Source of the DNA: Burkholderiales bacterium
GTDB lineage: Bacteria > Pseudomonadota > Gammaproteobacteria > Burkholderiales > Burkholderiaceae_C
NCBI GenBank assembly: GCA_016000265.1
Contig: JAECRL010000001.1
Coordinates: 62,001-126,000, forward strand
DNA length: 64,000 bases
Reading direction: 5' to 3'
The position numbers were made by a program, and so were the translations under genes. The notes below the pieces were generated by a model. That model was not told where the DNA came from, searched no databases, and saw nothing but the letters and a program-made list of their open reading frames with translations. This document shows, piece after piece, positions 27,106-35,628 of the stretch. The stretch's first letter is position 1. Each line of letters begins with the position of its first letter.

Positions 27106-30100
27106 TCAGCCGAGCAGAACCCGCCGGCTGAGTGCCAACTTGCGGCTCAGCGCCACAGCGCCTTGTGCCTCGGCGATGTCCTGTGCGGCCTGAAGCGTGG
27201 CCTCGCAGGCTGCTTTGTCTGGTGGATCCAGTGCCGCTTGCGCATGGGCACGCAGTCGCATCAGCTCTGGCAGCAGGTAGGTGTCCGGGATGGCGTGAGC
27301 CGTTCGCAGGCCGTCATCGATGACGAGCAAGGCCTCGTCCCATTGGCGCAGGTGCACCAGGGCATCGGCCAGGAACGCCTGGAATGTGGTCTCCACCGCG
27401 GCCATGGCCTGCTTTGCCCCGGCCAGGCCGGTGCGGATCGGTGCGAGGCCTGCAGGGTCGCCGCTGCGGGCTTGCGCCCAGCCTGCCACGGCCGCCGCGG
27501 TGGCCTGCCAGAGCCCCAACCGGTGCTCGCTGGCCAGGGCCGCCAGGGTGGCGGCTTGCTTGGCTGCCGCATCGGCGCGGTCCAGGTAGCGTTGCAGCGT
27601 GGCTGAGAAGGCCAGTGCGAAACACAGGGTGTGAGCGTGACCGGTGCGGCGGCCTCGTGCCACGGAGTCATCGGCTCGCCACAAGGCCTTCTCGGTGTCG
27701 CCCTCAAGCCAGTCGAGCCACGACAGGAAGGCCTGTGCGCACACGTGGCTGGCCTCTCCATACAGGGCGATCATCTGGGTGTCGTCGACCCGACTGGACA
27801 GGGCCACGGCGGCCTCAAGCCTGCCCCGAGCAGCTGGGTATTGCGCCAGCCAGAAGTGGTTGTTGCCGAAGGCGTAGTTGACCTGAAGGTGGATGCCCGG
27901 GTCCGTGCTGTCGCGCGCAGCCCGTTCCAGCCGCTCGGCAAAAGACATGGGTGGTGCCTGTTCTTCGACCGTTCTGCTGCCCAGCCACAACCCCCACATC
28001 AACTGGAAGAGATCGCCTTCGTCGGAGAGGCGGTCGGCCATCGCGAGTGCGGTCGCATAGGCCCCGCGGCTCGACTCGCTGCCGTAGCCGTTCAGGGCCA
28101 CCAGCGTGTGCCCTCGCTCGACCCAGAGCCTGAATGCCATGTCCTGCCGTGTGGCTTCGTCTTGCAGCAAAGGCAGTGCGTTCAGGCCTTGCTGCAGGTG
28201 ATGCCTGGCTGCGTCAGGCTCGGAGCGTCGGTTGAAGTGGCGAGCGGCGGCCAGCCAGGCTGCGGGGGCATCTGGGCTTCCCGCTTCGTGCAGGTGCTGG
28301 GCCAGTCGCTCTGGGGCCTCTCGAATCCGGTCGGGGGTGCGAGTTCGCATGATGTCAGCGAGTTGGCGATGCACTCGCCGACGCACGTCATCCGGCATCG
28401 AGGCGTGTGCTGCGGCCTGGATGAATGCGTGACGGAAGCTCCAGTGCTCGCCGTTGCACTGCACGATGCCCGCCCTCTGCAAGGACTCCAGGCCCAGTTG
28501 CAACTGCAGCGAGGAGGTGCCTTGCTGGTGCATCAGCAAGGTCAGGTCGATGGTGCGGCCCGTGCATGCAGCGGACTGCACCAGCGCCAGGTGGGCGCCC
28601 AGGCCCTGCATGCGGGTGAGCAGGAGTTCGTTCAAGGTGGGGGGCGGGGCGATCCGTTCACCGTGCGCCCTCTGGTGTGCGTGGATGAGCTGTTCCAGGA
28701 ACAGCGGCACGCCTTCCGCACGGGCCGCCAGTTCGGCCAGCGTGTCCTCGGGGATGCGCATGTCTGCCGCAACAACGAGTTGGTGTGCCAGCTCGTTGGC
28801 CGCCGCGGGCGTCAGGGGGAGCAGGGTCAGTTGATCTTGCGTGGGTGCCTGACCTTCCCCCGTGCGGGCAGAGCTGACCACCTTCCAGTGACGCGGCCAG
28901 TTTGCTCGTTCACTGAGGCGCACGACGGCCTGCCACGTGGCCTCGTCCAGCCAGTGGGTGTCTTCCACGATGAGCAGCAGCGGGAGGTCGCCGCACCACA
29001 GTTTCAACAAACCGAACAGGCCAGCCTCCATGCGGGCGCGTTGTTGGTCCGCCGAGATCAGCGGGTCGTCCAGCGTTGAGGGCAACTCCAGCAGCCTGGT
29101 GAGGCCGTCCCAGGTCTCGGCCTGCCTCTTCAGCGCCCCTCCCCAGGCTCGGCGCAATCGCCTCAGCCGCCAGCTTTCGGGTCGGTTTGAGGCGTCCTGC
29201 ACCTGACCCTGGACCGATTGCTTGAGCGCTTGCCAGGGGTGATGCCTGAACAGCGGGTCGGCTTGAATCAGGAGGACCTTGCCGCCTTGGCCGATGCAGT
29301 GGGCGCCGAGGTGTCTGAGCAGGCGCGTCTTGCCCAGTCCCCCATCGCCCTCGACGTGGAGTCGGCGAGAGCCCTGTCCGAGGCCATCAGCCCACCAGGC
29401 CCTGAGTCGTTCGACTTCCTTGTCACGTCCCACTGGCGATGTTTCGGCATCGCTCATCCAGGGGCAGAACGAGGCGTTCGGGCGCAGAGGGGGCAAAGCC
29501 GAGAGGGCCTGAAAGCGCGTGCCGATGGAGGGGGGCGCAGGCGGGAGGTCTCGTTTGAGCATCAACAGCGCCGCGGCGTTGAGCTGCATGTGCCCCATGG
29601 GTGTGGCGAACGCCAAAGCCAGCGCCTCGGAGAGCACCTGTCCGCTGGCGTCGGGCGTGGGGTAGCCTGGGGCGAGGACGGTGCCGCCGTGCGCAATCGC
29701 AGCCTGCCAGGTCGCGCTGGATTGGCCGGCGTCCAGGTCCAGCTGGCGTCGCAACACCTCCCACGCCCGCTGCGGTGTGTGTTCCAGCGCCGCGGCCCCA
29801 CCGAAACTCACCACCAGCAGCCTGGCCGAGAGGCGGCTGAGGCGGCCGCCCAGCAACGGCCGGTCGGCGTGCCAGTGCGAACCCGCGGCATCCGGGTCCT
29901 GTGCGGCAAGGTGAACCACCAGCAAGGTGATGGGCGAGCGAACCCGTGCGGTTTCCACAACGTGATCTGCGTCCTGCAGGGCCCGACCCAGTGCCAAAGT
30001 CTGCTCGTCCAGTGGCAGTCCCCAGTGGCGCTGCTGCATGGCCAGGCAGGCCTCGTAAGCCACCTTTGCCCTGGCACGTTGCCCGTGCTGAATCAGCAGC

Positions 30101-30675
30101 CGGATCAGTTGCCGGTGACCCGCTTCGTGCTCTGGGCTGGCGTTGACCCTCAGCTCGGCGAAACCGATGGCCTGCTCCCATTCGCCACGCCGTTCGCACC
30201 GGTGGACTTGCTCGTCCAGGTTGGCCAGCCGTTCCTGCCTGAGCTGTTCACGTTGCTGCTGCCGCCACTGTTGCCAAGCCGGACAGTCGTCCAACTGCAC
30301 GTTCTCCAGGAAGACGCCGTGGGCGTCGGGGTGAACCACCTGGAAGGGTTCGACGTGCACCTCGGCTGTCGTGCGCCACTGGACCACGCGCCTGTCCGAG
30401 CTCAAAGGGCAGGGGGTGTGCAGGGATTCGAACAACTTGCGAAGATCAAAAAGGGCGCGTCGCAGGTTGTTCAATGCGGCCTCGGTGGTGCCGTCTGGCC
30501 ACAGCAGGCGGGCCAGTTCGGCGCGAGGGTGAGCCTGAGATGGGTGGCAAATCAGGTAGGCCAGCAACGCCTTGAGCTTTTCATAGCGAAACGACGCTTG
30601 AGCACCAGATGCATGCTCGACACGCATCGGCCCGATCAGCGTGATTCGGACAAGGGGGGGAGTGGGCTCCGACAT
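27106..30675 (-). CDS. Large SARP/BTAD-ATPase transcriptional regulator (AfsR/MalT-like architecture)
   Basis: A 1189-residue regulator. Residues about 1-105 form an OmpR-like winged helix (VRITLIGPMRVEHASG, then ELARLLWPDGTTEAALNNLR, the SARP hallmark). A bacterial transcriptional activation domain follows at about 110-245 (LDEQVHRCERRGEWEQAI and RQLIRLLIQHGQRARA). A STAND-type ATPase module lies at about 420-700 with Walker A EGDGGLGKTRLL near 445 and Walker B LLLIVEDTHW near 565. The remaining 450 residues are helical, TPR-like. There is no LuxR HTH at the C-terminus, so DNA binding is by the N-terminal domain. The gene faces the exoprotein gene tail to tail, 17 bases apart; control of that locus is inferred. 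It may be co-transcribed with the hydrolase gene 31 bases upstream. Confidence 0.85.
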   Translation of the reverse strand: MSEPTPPLVRITLIGPMRVEHASGAQASFRYEKLKALLAYLICHPSQAHPRAELARLLWPDGTTEAALNNLRRALFDLRKLFESLHTPCPLSSDRRVVQWRTTAEVHVEPFQVVHPDAHGVFLENVQLDDCPAWQQWRQQQREQLRQERLANLDEQVHRCERRGEWEQAIGFAELRVNASPEHEAGHRQLIRLLIQHGQRARAKVAYEACLAMQQRHWGLPLDEQTLALGRALQDADHVVETARVRSPITLLVVHLAAQDPDAAGSHWHADRPLLGGRLSRLSARLLVVSFGGAAALEHTPQRAWEVLRRQLDLDAGQSSATWQAAIAHGGTVLAPGYPTPDASGQVLSEALALAFATPMGHMQLNAAALLMLKRDLPPAPPSIGTRFQALSALPPLRPNASFCPWMSDAETSPVGRDKEVERLRAWWADGLGQGSRRLHVEGDGGLGKTRLLRHLGAHCIGQGGKVLLIQADPLFRHHPWQALKQSVQGQVQDASNRPESWRLRRLRRAWGGALKRQAETWDGLTRLLELPSTLDDPLISADQQRARMEAGLFGLLKLWCGDLPLLLIVEDTHWLDEATWQAVVRLSERANWPRHWKVVSSARTGEGQAPTQDQLTLLPLTPAAANELAHQLVVAADMRIPEDTLAELAARAEGVPLFLEQLIHAHQRAHGERIAPPPTLNELLLTRMQGLGAHLALVQSAACTGRTIDLTLLMHQQGTSSLQLQLGLESLQRAGIVQCNGEHWSFRHAFIQAAAHASMPDDVRRRVHRQLADIMRTRTPDRIREAPERLAQHLHEAGSPDAPAAWLAAARHFNRRSEPDAARHHLQQGLNALPLLQDEATRQDMAFRLWVERGHTLVALNGYGSESSRGAYATALAMADRLSDEGDLFQLMWGLWLGSRTVEEQAPPMSFAERLERAARDSTDPGIHLQVNYAFGNNHFWLAQYPAARGRLEAAVALSSRVDDTQMIALYGEASHVCAQAFLSWLDWLEGDTEKALWRADDSVARGRRTGHAHTLCFALAFSATLQRYLDRADAAAKQAATLAALASEHRLGLWQATAAAVAGWAQARSGDPAGLAPIRTGLAGAKQAMAAVETTFQAFLADALVHLRQWDEALLVIDDGLRTAHAIPDTYLLPELMRLRAHAQAALDPPDKAACEATLQAAQDIAEAQGAVALSRKLALSRRVLLG

Positions 30676-30706
30676 GGGTCAGAGCATCCCACACCTTCGA
30701 AGTCAG

Positions 30707-31423
30707 TCAGCTCGTTTGGTCCTCGCAGCTGCATCGGCTCGGCTGACGCAACACCTGCTGTCGGATGAGGTGGTCCACCTTCTGGCGCGACAGCGGCCAG
30801 GGGCCGAAGCCCGATTCGGTGTTGATGTGGCCGACCGCACCGAGGTTGATGAAGCCACCGCCCCAGCGGTGAGCCCATTCGCGGGCGCGCTCCAGGGGCA
30901 TCCAGGGGTCGTTCTCGCTGCCGATGACGCTCAGGGGCAGGCCCAGGTTGTGCTGCGGCAGGGCCTCGGTCAGGCTGAACTTGACGGGGTCGGCGGGCGC
31001 GACCATGAGCGCGGCGACGATGCGGCTGTGTCGGGGGCCGACGCCAGCTGCATCGGCGACGGATGCACTTTGTTGTTCGCGCTGCGCCCGCCAGGCCAGG
31101 TGCTGCGCCAGCGCGAGGCTGCCGAAGCTGTGGGCCACGGCGATCCACTGTGTGTGGCGGCTGGCGTGGGCGACGACCTGGTCGATGCGGTCGGCCCAGG
31201 CCGACAGGTCGGCTTCGTGCCAGTTGTGCTGGTTGACGCGCACGGCGCCGGCGTACTGGCGCTGCAGCCAGGTCTGCCAGTGGGCTTCGCCGCTGTTGCG
31301 CAGACCGGGGATCACCAGAACCCGGATCGACGCACGCTGAGCGTGCTCGCGGGGCAGCGAGCGGGCCTGAGGGCGCGTCGTGGCGAGGTGCGACGCCGAG
31401 GGGCTGAGGTGGGGCGCGTTCAT
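30707..31423 (-). CDS. RBBP9/YdeN-family alpha/beta hydrolase
   Basis: A 238-residue serine hydrolase. VLVIPGLRNSGEAHWQTWLQ near the N-terminus and WIAVAHSFGSLALAQHL with the nucleophile Ser (A-H-S-F-G in place of G-H-S-x-G) are marks of the RBBP9/YdeN family. The remaining triad residues are likely the Asp in VIGSENDPWMPLE and the His in LGAVGHINTESGFG. The physiological substrate of the bacterial family is not known. The frame extends to 31474, but the ATG at 31423 has AAGG upstream and precedes the conserved part. It lies 31 bases before the large regulator gene, in the same direction, and is divergent from the XRE-cupin gene. Confidence 0.85.
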   Translation of the reverse strand: MNAPHLSPSASHLATTRPQARSLPREHAQRASIRVLVIPGLRNSGEAHWQTWLQRQYAGAVRVNQHNWHEADLSAWADRIDQVVAHASRHTQWIAVAHSFGSLALAQHLAWRAQREQQSASVADAAGVGPRHSRIVAALMVAPADPVKFSLTEALPQHNLGLPLSVIGSENDPWMPLERAREWAHRWGGGFINLGAVGHINTESGFGPWPLSRQKVDHLIRQQVLRQPSRCSCEDQTS

Positions 31424-31554
31424 GGCTCGAACCTTAAGCAGGGGCGCGCGCCACGGGAAGCGCCTTTTTCGCATGTGAGGCTGCGGCTTGTGGATACCGG
31501 CGGGCCACCGGGGCGTTCATGCACAAAGCGAACATGACCATGCAAAAGCGGTCG

Positions 31555-31583
31555 TTGTCGCTTGAGGGGGGCGTGGCTATCGT
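31555..31583 (+). promoter_or_regulatory. Candidate sigma-70 promoter of the XRE-cupin / sigma-54 activator operon
   Basis: TTGTCG at 31555-31560 and TATCGT at 31578-31583 are 17 bases apart, the optimal spacing. Each box has four matches to consensus. The predicted start near 31590 leaves a leader of about 34 bases before the ATG at 31624. No other clear promoter is seen in this 200-base divergent region. Confidence 0.4.
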
Positions 31584-31623
31584 GTGCAGGCTCAGTCACA
31601 ACGACCATTCAGAGGACGCCCAC

Positions 31624-32361
31624 ATGACCGCCCCCGCCACCGTCTGGGTCCGCGACCCGCAGGCTCCGTTGCACAGCCGTGCGCGGCCCGATCGCCCTGG
31701 CCCGACGTCTGCGCGTCAGGACCGGGTGCCTGGCTCGGCCGGGGCCTCCGCGCCGGCGGGTCCGGCGACCCGGCCTTCGGTCAACGAGGCCGTGGTGTGC
31801 TCTCTGGTGGGCAGCAACCTGCGCCGTCTGCGCAAACAGCAGCGCTTCTCGCTGGAGCAGCTGGCTGCGCACAGCGGCGTGTCTCGCGCCATGCTGGGCC
31901 AGGTCGAGCAGGGCAAGAGCATCCCCAGCATCAAGACGCTGTGGCAGGTGGCCAAGGCGCTGGGCGTCTCGGTGTCGTGGTTCCTGGAGTCCACGCACGA
32001 TGACTCCGTTTTGCTGCTGCAGCCGCCGCCTGACAGCCCTTTCACGCTGCCGGTTCGCGCCGGCGAGCTGCGCCCGCTGCAGCAGGCCCGAGACGGCCAC
32101 CACGATGCCTTTTATGAGTTGCGACTGGCGCCAGGTGCTTCCTTGAGCCTGCCCGTGGCCATGTCGGTGAGGCGCGTCAACGTGGTGGTCTCCACCGGCG
32201 TGCTCGACGTGATCCTCGAAGGCCAGCGCCACCTGGTGCGCCCGCGCGAGACCTTGCAGTACGAGGCCGTGGACCAGCTGGTCTGGCGCAACAACGGCCA
32301 GGTTCAGGTGCAGGCCTTCGTGCTGATCCGCGGCTCGGCCTCCCGTGACGCCGCGAGGTGA
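31624..32361 (+). CDS. XRE-family regulator with C-terminal cupin domain
   Basis: A 245-residue regulator. After an unconserved Pro/Arg-rich stretch of about 50 residues there is an XRE helix-turn-helix at about 62-118 (NLRRLRKQQRFSLEQLAAHS, then SRAMLGQVEQGKSIPSIKTL). The C-terminal half is a cupin barrel (about 150-235; YELRLAPGASLSLP, GVLDVILEGQRHLVRP), which in this family senses a small ligand. The start is the ATG at 31624, with AGAGGA just upstream; earlier in-frame starts lack a ribosome site. It lies 7 bases before the sigma-54 activator gene, so the two form a regulatory operon next to the sulfonate-type transport genes. XRE-cupin proteins of this type often regulate amino acid, polyamine or sulfur metabolism. 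Confidence 0.88.
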   Translation: MTAPATVWVRDPQAPLHSRARPDRPGPTSARQDRVPGSAGASAPAGPATRPSVNEAVVCSLVGSNLRRLRKQQRFSLEQLAAHSGVSRAMLGQVEQGKSIPSIKTLWQVAKALGVSVSWFLESTHDDSVLLLQPPPDSPFTLPVRAGELRPLQQARDGHHDAFYELRLAPGASLSLPVAMSVRRVNVVVSTGVLDVILEGQRHLVRPRETLQYEAVDQLVWRNNGQVQVQAFVLIRGSASRDAAR

Positions 32362-32368
32362 ATGGCCG

Positions 32369-33589
32369 ATGCCCGAGCGTTTGCTGACCCTGCCCGATTC
32401 GCCGACCGCGCCTTTGTCCATCCGGGCGAAGGCGTTGGTCTTTCATGACCCCGGCTCCCTGCGTTTGCTGCAGGACGTCGAGCGCATCGCCAACAGCGAA
32501 GCGACCGTGCTGGTGACCGGTGAAACCGGCACGGGCAAGGAGCTGATCGCTCGCCACATCCACGCCGTCAGTGGACGCAAGGGCCCCTTCGTGGCCGTGA
32601 ACTGCGGGGCCTTCAGCGAGAGCCTGATCGACGCGGAGCTGTTTGGCCACGAGTCGGGTGCGTTCACGGGCGCTTCCCAGTCGCGCGCCGGCTGGTTCGA
32701 GGCGGCCAACGGCGGGACCTTGTTCCTCGATGAAATCGGCGACCTGCCGCTGGCCTTGCAAGTCAAGCTGCTGCGGGTGCTGCAAGAGCGCCAGGTGGTG
32801 CGGCTGGGTTCGCGTCGCGGCATCCCGCTGGACGTGCGCCTGGTGGCGGCCACCAACATCGACTTGAAGCGGGCGGTGGAGGCGCAGCACTTTCGCGCCG
32901 ACCTGTATTACCGCCTGAGCGTGGCCAGCGTGCGCCTGCCGCCGCTGCGCGAGCGCCCAGCCGACATCCTGCCGCTGGTGCGTCACTTCATCTCGGTCTA
33001 CCGCGGCCGCCTCAGCCTGGACGAGGTCCGCGTGAGCGAGGCCTCGCAGGCCGCGCTGCTGGCCTACAGCTGGCCGGGCAACATCCGCGAGCTGGAAAAC
33101 GTCATCCACTACGCCTTGATCGTGTGCCGCGATCACTGCATCGAGCCGGCCGACATCCGGCTGGTGCCACTGACGACCGGGCTGGCGCAGGAGCCGTCCC
33201 GCCTGGTGGTGGGTGGCCTGGCTGCCCAGGGTGGCGCCTCGTCGTCAGACGGGGCGCATCGCGCGGCGCCGGGTGTGGCGCGGGACGTGGCCCAGGACGT
33301 GGCGCCTGGCTCGCGTCCGCACGACGGCGGCGGCGCGCTGGAGCGCTTGCAGTCGGCCTTGGCCGATTTGCTGCAGCAAGGCGAGGACGCGGTGTTCGAC
33401 ACCGTGGAGTCGACCCTGGTGCATGTGGCCTTCGCGCACGCGGGCCAGAACCAGGTGCGCACGGCCCGCCTGCTGGGCATCACGCGCAACATGCTGCGCA
33501 CGCAGCTCAAACGCCACGGTCTGCTGGGACAGCACGACGACGCGGCCTTGGCGGCCGAGGGCGACGCGGCGCAGTTCGTGGCCTCCTGA
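32369..33589 (+). CDS. Sigma-54-dependent enhancer-binding activator (SfnR-like, no receiver domain)
   Basis: A 406-residue activator of RNA polymerase-sigma-54. The AAA+ domain begins almost at the N-terminus, with Walker A GETGTGKE at 51-58, the sigma-54 contact loop GAFTGA at 97-102, Walker B GGTLFLDEIGDLP, and RADLYYRLSVASVRLPPLRE with the arginine finger. A linker rich in Ala, Gly and Asp (about 280-330) leads to a Fis-type HTH (VRTARLLGITRNMLRTQLKR). There is no response-regulator or GAF domain; control of activity must come from level, ligand or a partner. This form is known from SfnR, the dimethyl-sulfone/sulfonate activator of Pseudomonas. Two sigma-54 promoters lie about 8 kb away, upstream of the porin and of the DUF1549 operon, and are the obvious candidate targets. 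Confidence 0.93.
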   Translation: MPERLLTLPDSPTAPLSIRAKALVFHDPGSLRLLQDVERIANSEATVLVTGETGTGKELIARHIHAVSGRKGPFVAVNCGAFSESLIDAELFGHESGAFTGASQSRAGWFEAANGGTLFLDEIGDLPLALQVKLLRVLQERQVVRLGSRRGIPLDVRLVAATNIDLKRAVEAQHFRADLYYRLSVASVRLPPLRERPADILPLVRHFISVYRGRLSLDEVRVSEASQAALLAYSWPGNIRELENVIHYALIVCRDHCIEPADIRLVPLTTGLAQEPSRLVVGGLAAQGGASSSDGAHRAAPGVARDVAQDVAPGSRPHDGGGALERLQSALADLLQQGEDAVFDTVESTLVHVAFAHAGQNQVRTARLLGITRNMLRTQLKRHGLLGQHDDAALAAEGDAAQFVAS

Positions 33590-33598
33590 GTTGGGGTC

Positions 33599-33631
33599 AA
33601 AAAAAGCGGCCCCGACGAAGTCGGGACCGCT
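33599..33631 (-). terminator. Rho-independent terminator after the sulfate-binding protein gene
   Basis: On the minus strand an 11- to 12-pair stem (AGCGG-x-CCCGAC with GTCGGG-x-CCGCT, one C-A mismatch, loop GAA) is followed by seven T residues. It lies 67 bases after the stop at 33699 and closes the minus-strand operon. It also separates it from the convergent activator gene. Confidence 0.85.
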
Positions 33632-33698
33632 GTCAAAGTGCCTTAGGGAGCGAAGCTCGCGTCCCGGGCACCCCCACTTGCTCAAATCAATGCCTGGA

Positions 33699-34724
33699 TC
33701 ACTTCTTGGTGTAGATCTGGTCGAACTGACCGCCGTCCGAGAAGTGCGTCTTCTGGGCCTTGGCCCAGCCGCCGAAGACGTCGTCGATCTTGACCAGCTC
33801 CAGCTTGGGGAACTGCTTGGCGTACTTGGCTGCGGCCTTGGCGTCCGTCGGGCGGTAGAAGTGCTTGCCGGCCAGGTCCTGGCCTTCGGCGCTGTAGAGG
33901 TACTCGATGTAGGCCTTGGCCACGTCGCGGGTGCCGCGCTTGTCGACGACCTTGTCCACGATGGCCACGGGCGGCTCAGCATAGATCGAGAACTTCGGGT
34001 AGACGATGTCGAACTTCTCGGCGCCGAACTCCTTGAGCGACAGGTGGGCTTCGTTTTCCCAGGCCAGCAGCACGTCGCCTTGGCCGCGTTCAGCGAAGGT
34101 CACGGTGGAGCCGCGGGCACCGGAGTCGAGCACGGGCACGTTCTCGAACAGCTTGCCGACGAAGGCCTTGGCCTTGTCTTCGGAGCTGGTCTTCTTGAGC
34201 TCGTAGGCCCAGGCGGCCAGGTAGTTCCAGCGGGCGCCACCGGAGGTCTTGGGGTTGGGGGTGATGACGCCCACGCCCGGCTTGATCAGGTCAGACCAGT
34301 CTTTGATCTGCTTGGGGTTGCCCTTGCGAACCAGGAAGACGATGGTCGAGGTGTAGGGCGAGCTGTTGCCCTTGAAGCCCTTTTGCCAGTCGGTCTTGAG
34401 CAGGCCCTTCTCGGCGATGGCGTCGATGTCATAGGCCAGGGCCAGGGTGACGACGTCGGCGTCCAGGCCGTCGATCACGGAGCGGGCTTGCTTGCCCGAG
34501 CCGCCGTGCGAGGCTTTGACGGTGACGTTGTCGCCGGTCTTGGCCTTCCAGAACTTGGCGAAGGCGCCGTTGTACTCGGAGTAGAACTCGCGGGTCGGGT
34601 CATACGACACGTTGAGCAGCGAGATGTCCTTGGCGTGCGCGACGCCGCTCAGGCCACCCAGGGCCACGACGGCGGCCAGGGCGAGGGAGGAAATGGCGCG
34701 ACGGGAGAAGGTCTTGTTCGTCAT
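33699..34724 (-). CDS. sbp: Periplasmic sulfate/thiosulfate-binding protein
   Basis: A 341-residue solute-binding protein of the Sbp/CysP family. The Sec signal ends with GVAHA before [17 protein letters not shown], the standard start of the mature protein. Conserved ligand-site segments are [35 protein letters not shown], and [19 protein letters not shown]. It would deliver sulfate to a CysTWA-type ABC transporter, whose genes are not seen here. It is the last gene of the minus-strand operon, but a 29-base box and a -10-like element upstream suggest it also has its own promoter. A terminator follows. Function is confident at the family level; sulfate versus thiosulfate cannot be told. Confidence 0.94.
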   Translation of the reverse strand: MTNKTFSRRAISSLALAAVVALGGLSGVAHAKDISLLNVSYDPTREFYSEYNGAFAKFWKAKTGDNVTVKASHGGSGKQARSVIDGLDADVVTLALAYDIDAIAEKGLLKTDWQKGFKGNSSPYTSTIVFLVRKGNPKQIKDWSDLIKPGVGVITPNPKTSGGARWNYLAAWAYELKKTSSEDKAKAFVGKLFENVPVLDSGARGSTVTFAERGQGDVLLAWENEAHLSLKEFGAEKFDIVYPKFSIYAEPPVAIVDKVVDKRGTRDVAKAYIEYLYSAEGQDLAGKHFYRPTDAKAAAKYAKQFPKLELVKIDDVFGGWAKAQKTHFSDGGQFDQIYTKK

Positions 34725-34754
34725 GGTGAATGCAATGGAATGAACGATGGGTGA

Positions 34755-34808
34755 ATGCTAGGAGGGCGTCCTTCTGAGGAGAACGAATGAAAGCGCAGTT
34801 GCATATGC
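34755..34808 (-). promoter_or_regulatory. Candidate sulfur-responsive (CysB-like) promoter of sbp
   Basis: The minus-strand 29-mer at 34808-34780 starts GCATATGCAACTGCG and ends CATTCGTTCT. It matches the box before ccmA (48951-48979) at about 19 of 29 positions without gaps. In both places TTCGTT is followed after exactly 21 bases by a TAG-type -10 hexamer (here TAGCAT at 34760-34755). Shared control is inferred; CysB is the likely but unproven regulator. Confidence 0.5.
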
Positions 34809-34821
34809 GCGGAGCAACGCG

Positions 34822-35595
34822 TCACCAGGTGGGGGTGGGGGCTGCGGGCGCTTGGGTGCCGGTTGCCGGGGCCGCTGGAGGTGGGGACGCGATCCACGCG
34901 CCGCTGGCCCACCACACCGCGGCCGCGGCCAGGGCGAGGGCCAGCACCCCGGCCAGGGTGCGCCGCCAGCGGGTGCCGCCACTCAGGTCGGGGGCCTGGG
35001 CGGCTTGCTCGGGGGGCAGCCGCTTCCAGCCCGTCACCATCGGGGGCACCAGCGGGTCGCGCTTGACGATGGCGTGGAATGCGATGGCCGCCAGGTGCAG
35101 TCCGATGAGTCCGTACAGGCCGTTGATGAGCCAGCGGTGCCAGCCGGTCCACGCGCTGACCTGCTCTTCGCTCAACAACGGCGCGAGCGGCCCGCTGAAA
35201 GCGATGTCGTCGTTGCTGAACAGCCCCGTGCCCACTTGCGCCCCCAGCAGCGTCAGCAAGGCGATGACCGACAGCGCCCCCAGGGGGTTGTGGCCGATGC
35301 CGTGCCAGCGACCTTGCAGGTAGGCCTTCACACGCGCGGGCGTGGGCAGGAAGTGGCTGAAGCGCGAGGTGGGCGAGCCCACCAGGCCCCAGGCCAGGCG
35401 AAACGCCAGCAGGCCCACGATGGCCAGGCCAGCGCGTGCATGCCAGGTCATCCAGTCGCCGCCCGCCAGGCCCGTGGCGATGGCCGTGGCCACGGCGGCC
35501 AGCAGCAATCCATGAAAGATGCGCAGCGGGGCGTCCCACACGCGCACGCGCACGGTGGGGGTTTGTCGCGCGTCGGGTTCAGCTGCCACAGCCAT
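34822..35595 (-). CDS. Cytochrome b561-family membrane protein
   Basis: A 257-residue inner-membrane b-type cytochrome. Four core helices carry the likely heme ligands: RIFHGLLLAAVATAIATGLA, MTWHARAGLAIVGLLAFRLAW, IGHNPLGALSVIALLTLLG and WLINGLYGLIGLHLAAIAFH. A fifth hydrophobic segment (AGVLALALAAAAVWWASGAW) and a Pro/Ala tail follow. Members of this group carry electrons between quinones or periplasmic partners; partner and direction are unknown here. It lies 33 bases after the rhodanese-like gene and before sbp, so it belongs to the same minus-strand operon as the ABC transporter. Finding it here hints that the imported or periplasmic compound undergoes redox chemistry. Confidence 0.85.
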   Translation of the reverse strand: MAVAAEPDARQTPTVRVRVWDAPLRIFHGLLLAAVATAIATGLAGGDWMTWHARAGLAIVGLLAFRLAWGLVGSPTSRFSHFLPTPARVKAYLQGRWHGIGHNPLGALSVIALLTLLGAQVGTGLFSNDDIAFSGPLAPLLSEEQVSAWTGWHRWLINGLYGLIGLHLAAIAFHAIVKRDPLVPPMVTGWKRLPPEQAAQAPDLSGGTRWRRTLAGVLALALAAAAVWWASGAWIASPPPAAPATGTQAPAAPTPTW

Positions 35596-35628
35596 GTCGC
35601 TCTCCTGCCTGCGTTGGGTTCGATGCGA

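Noticed and set aside
30707-31474. Start of the RBBP9-like hydrolase at 31474
   Set aside because: The extra 17 residues are basic and unconserved, and the ATG at 31423 has a ribosome site.
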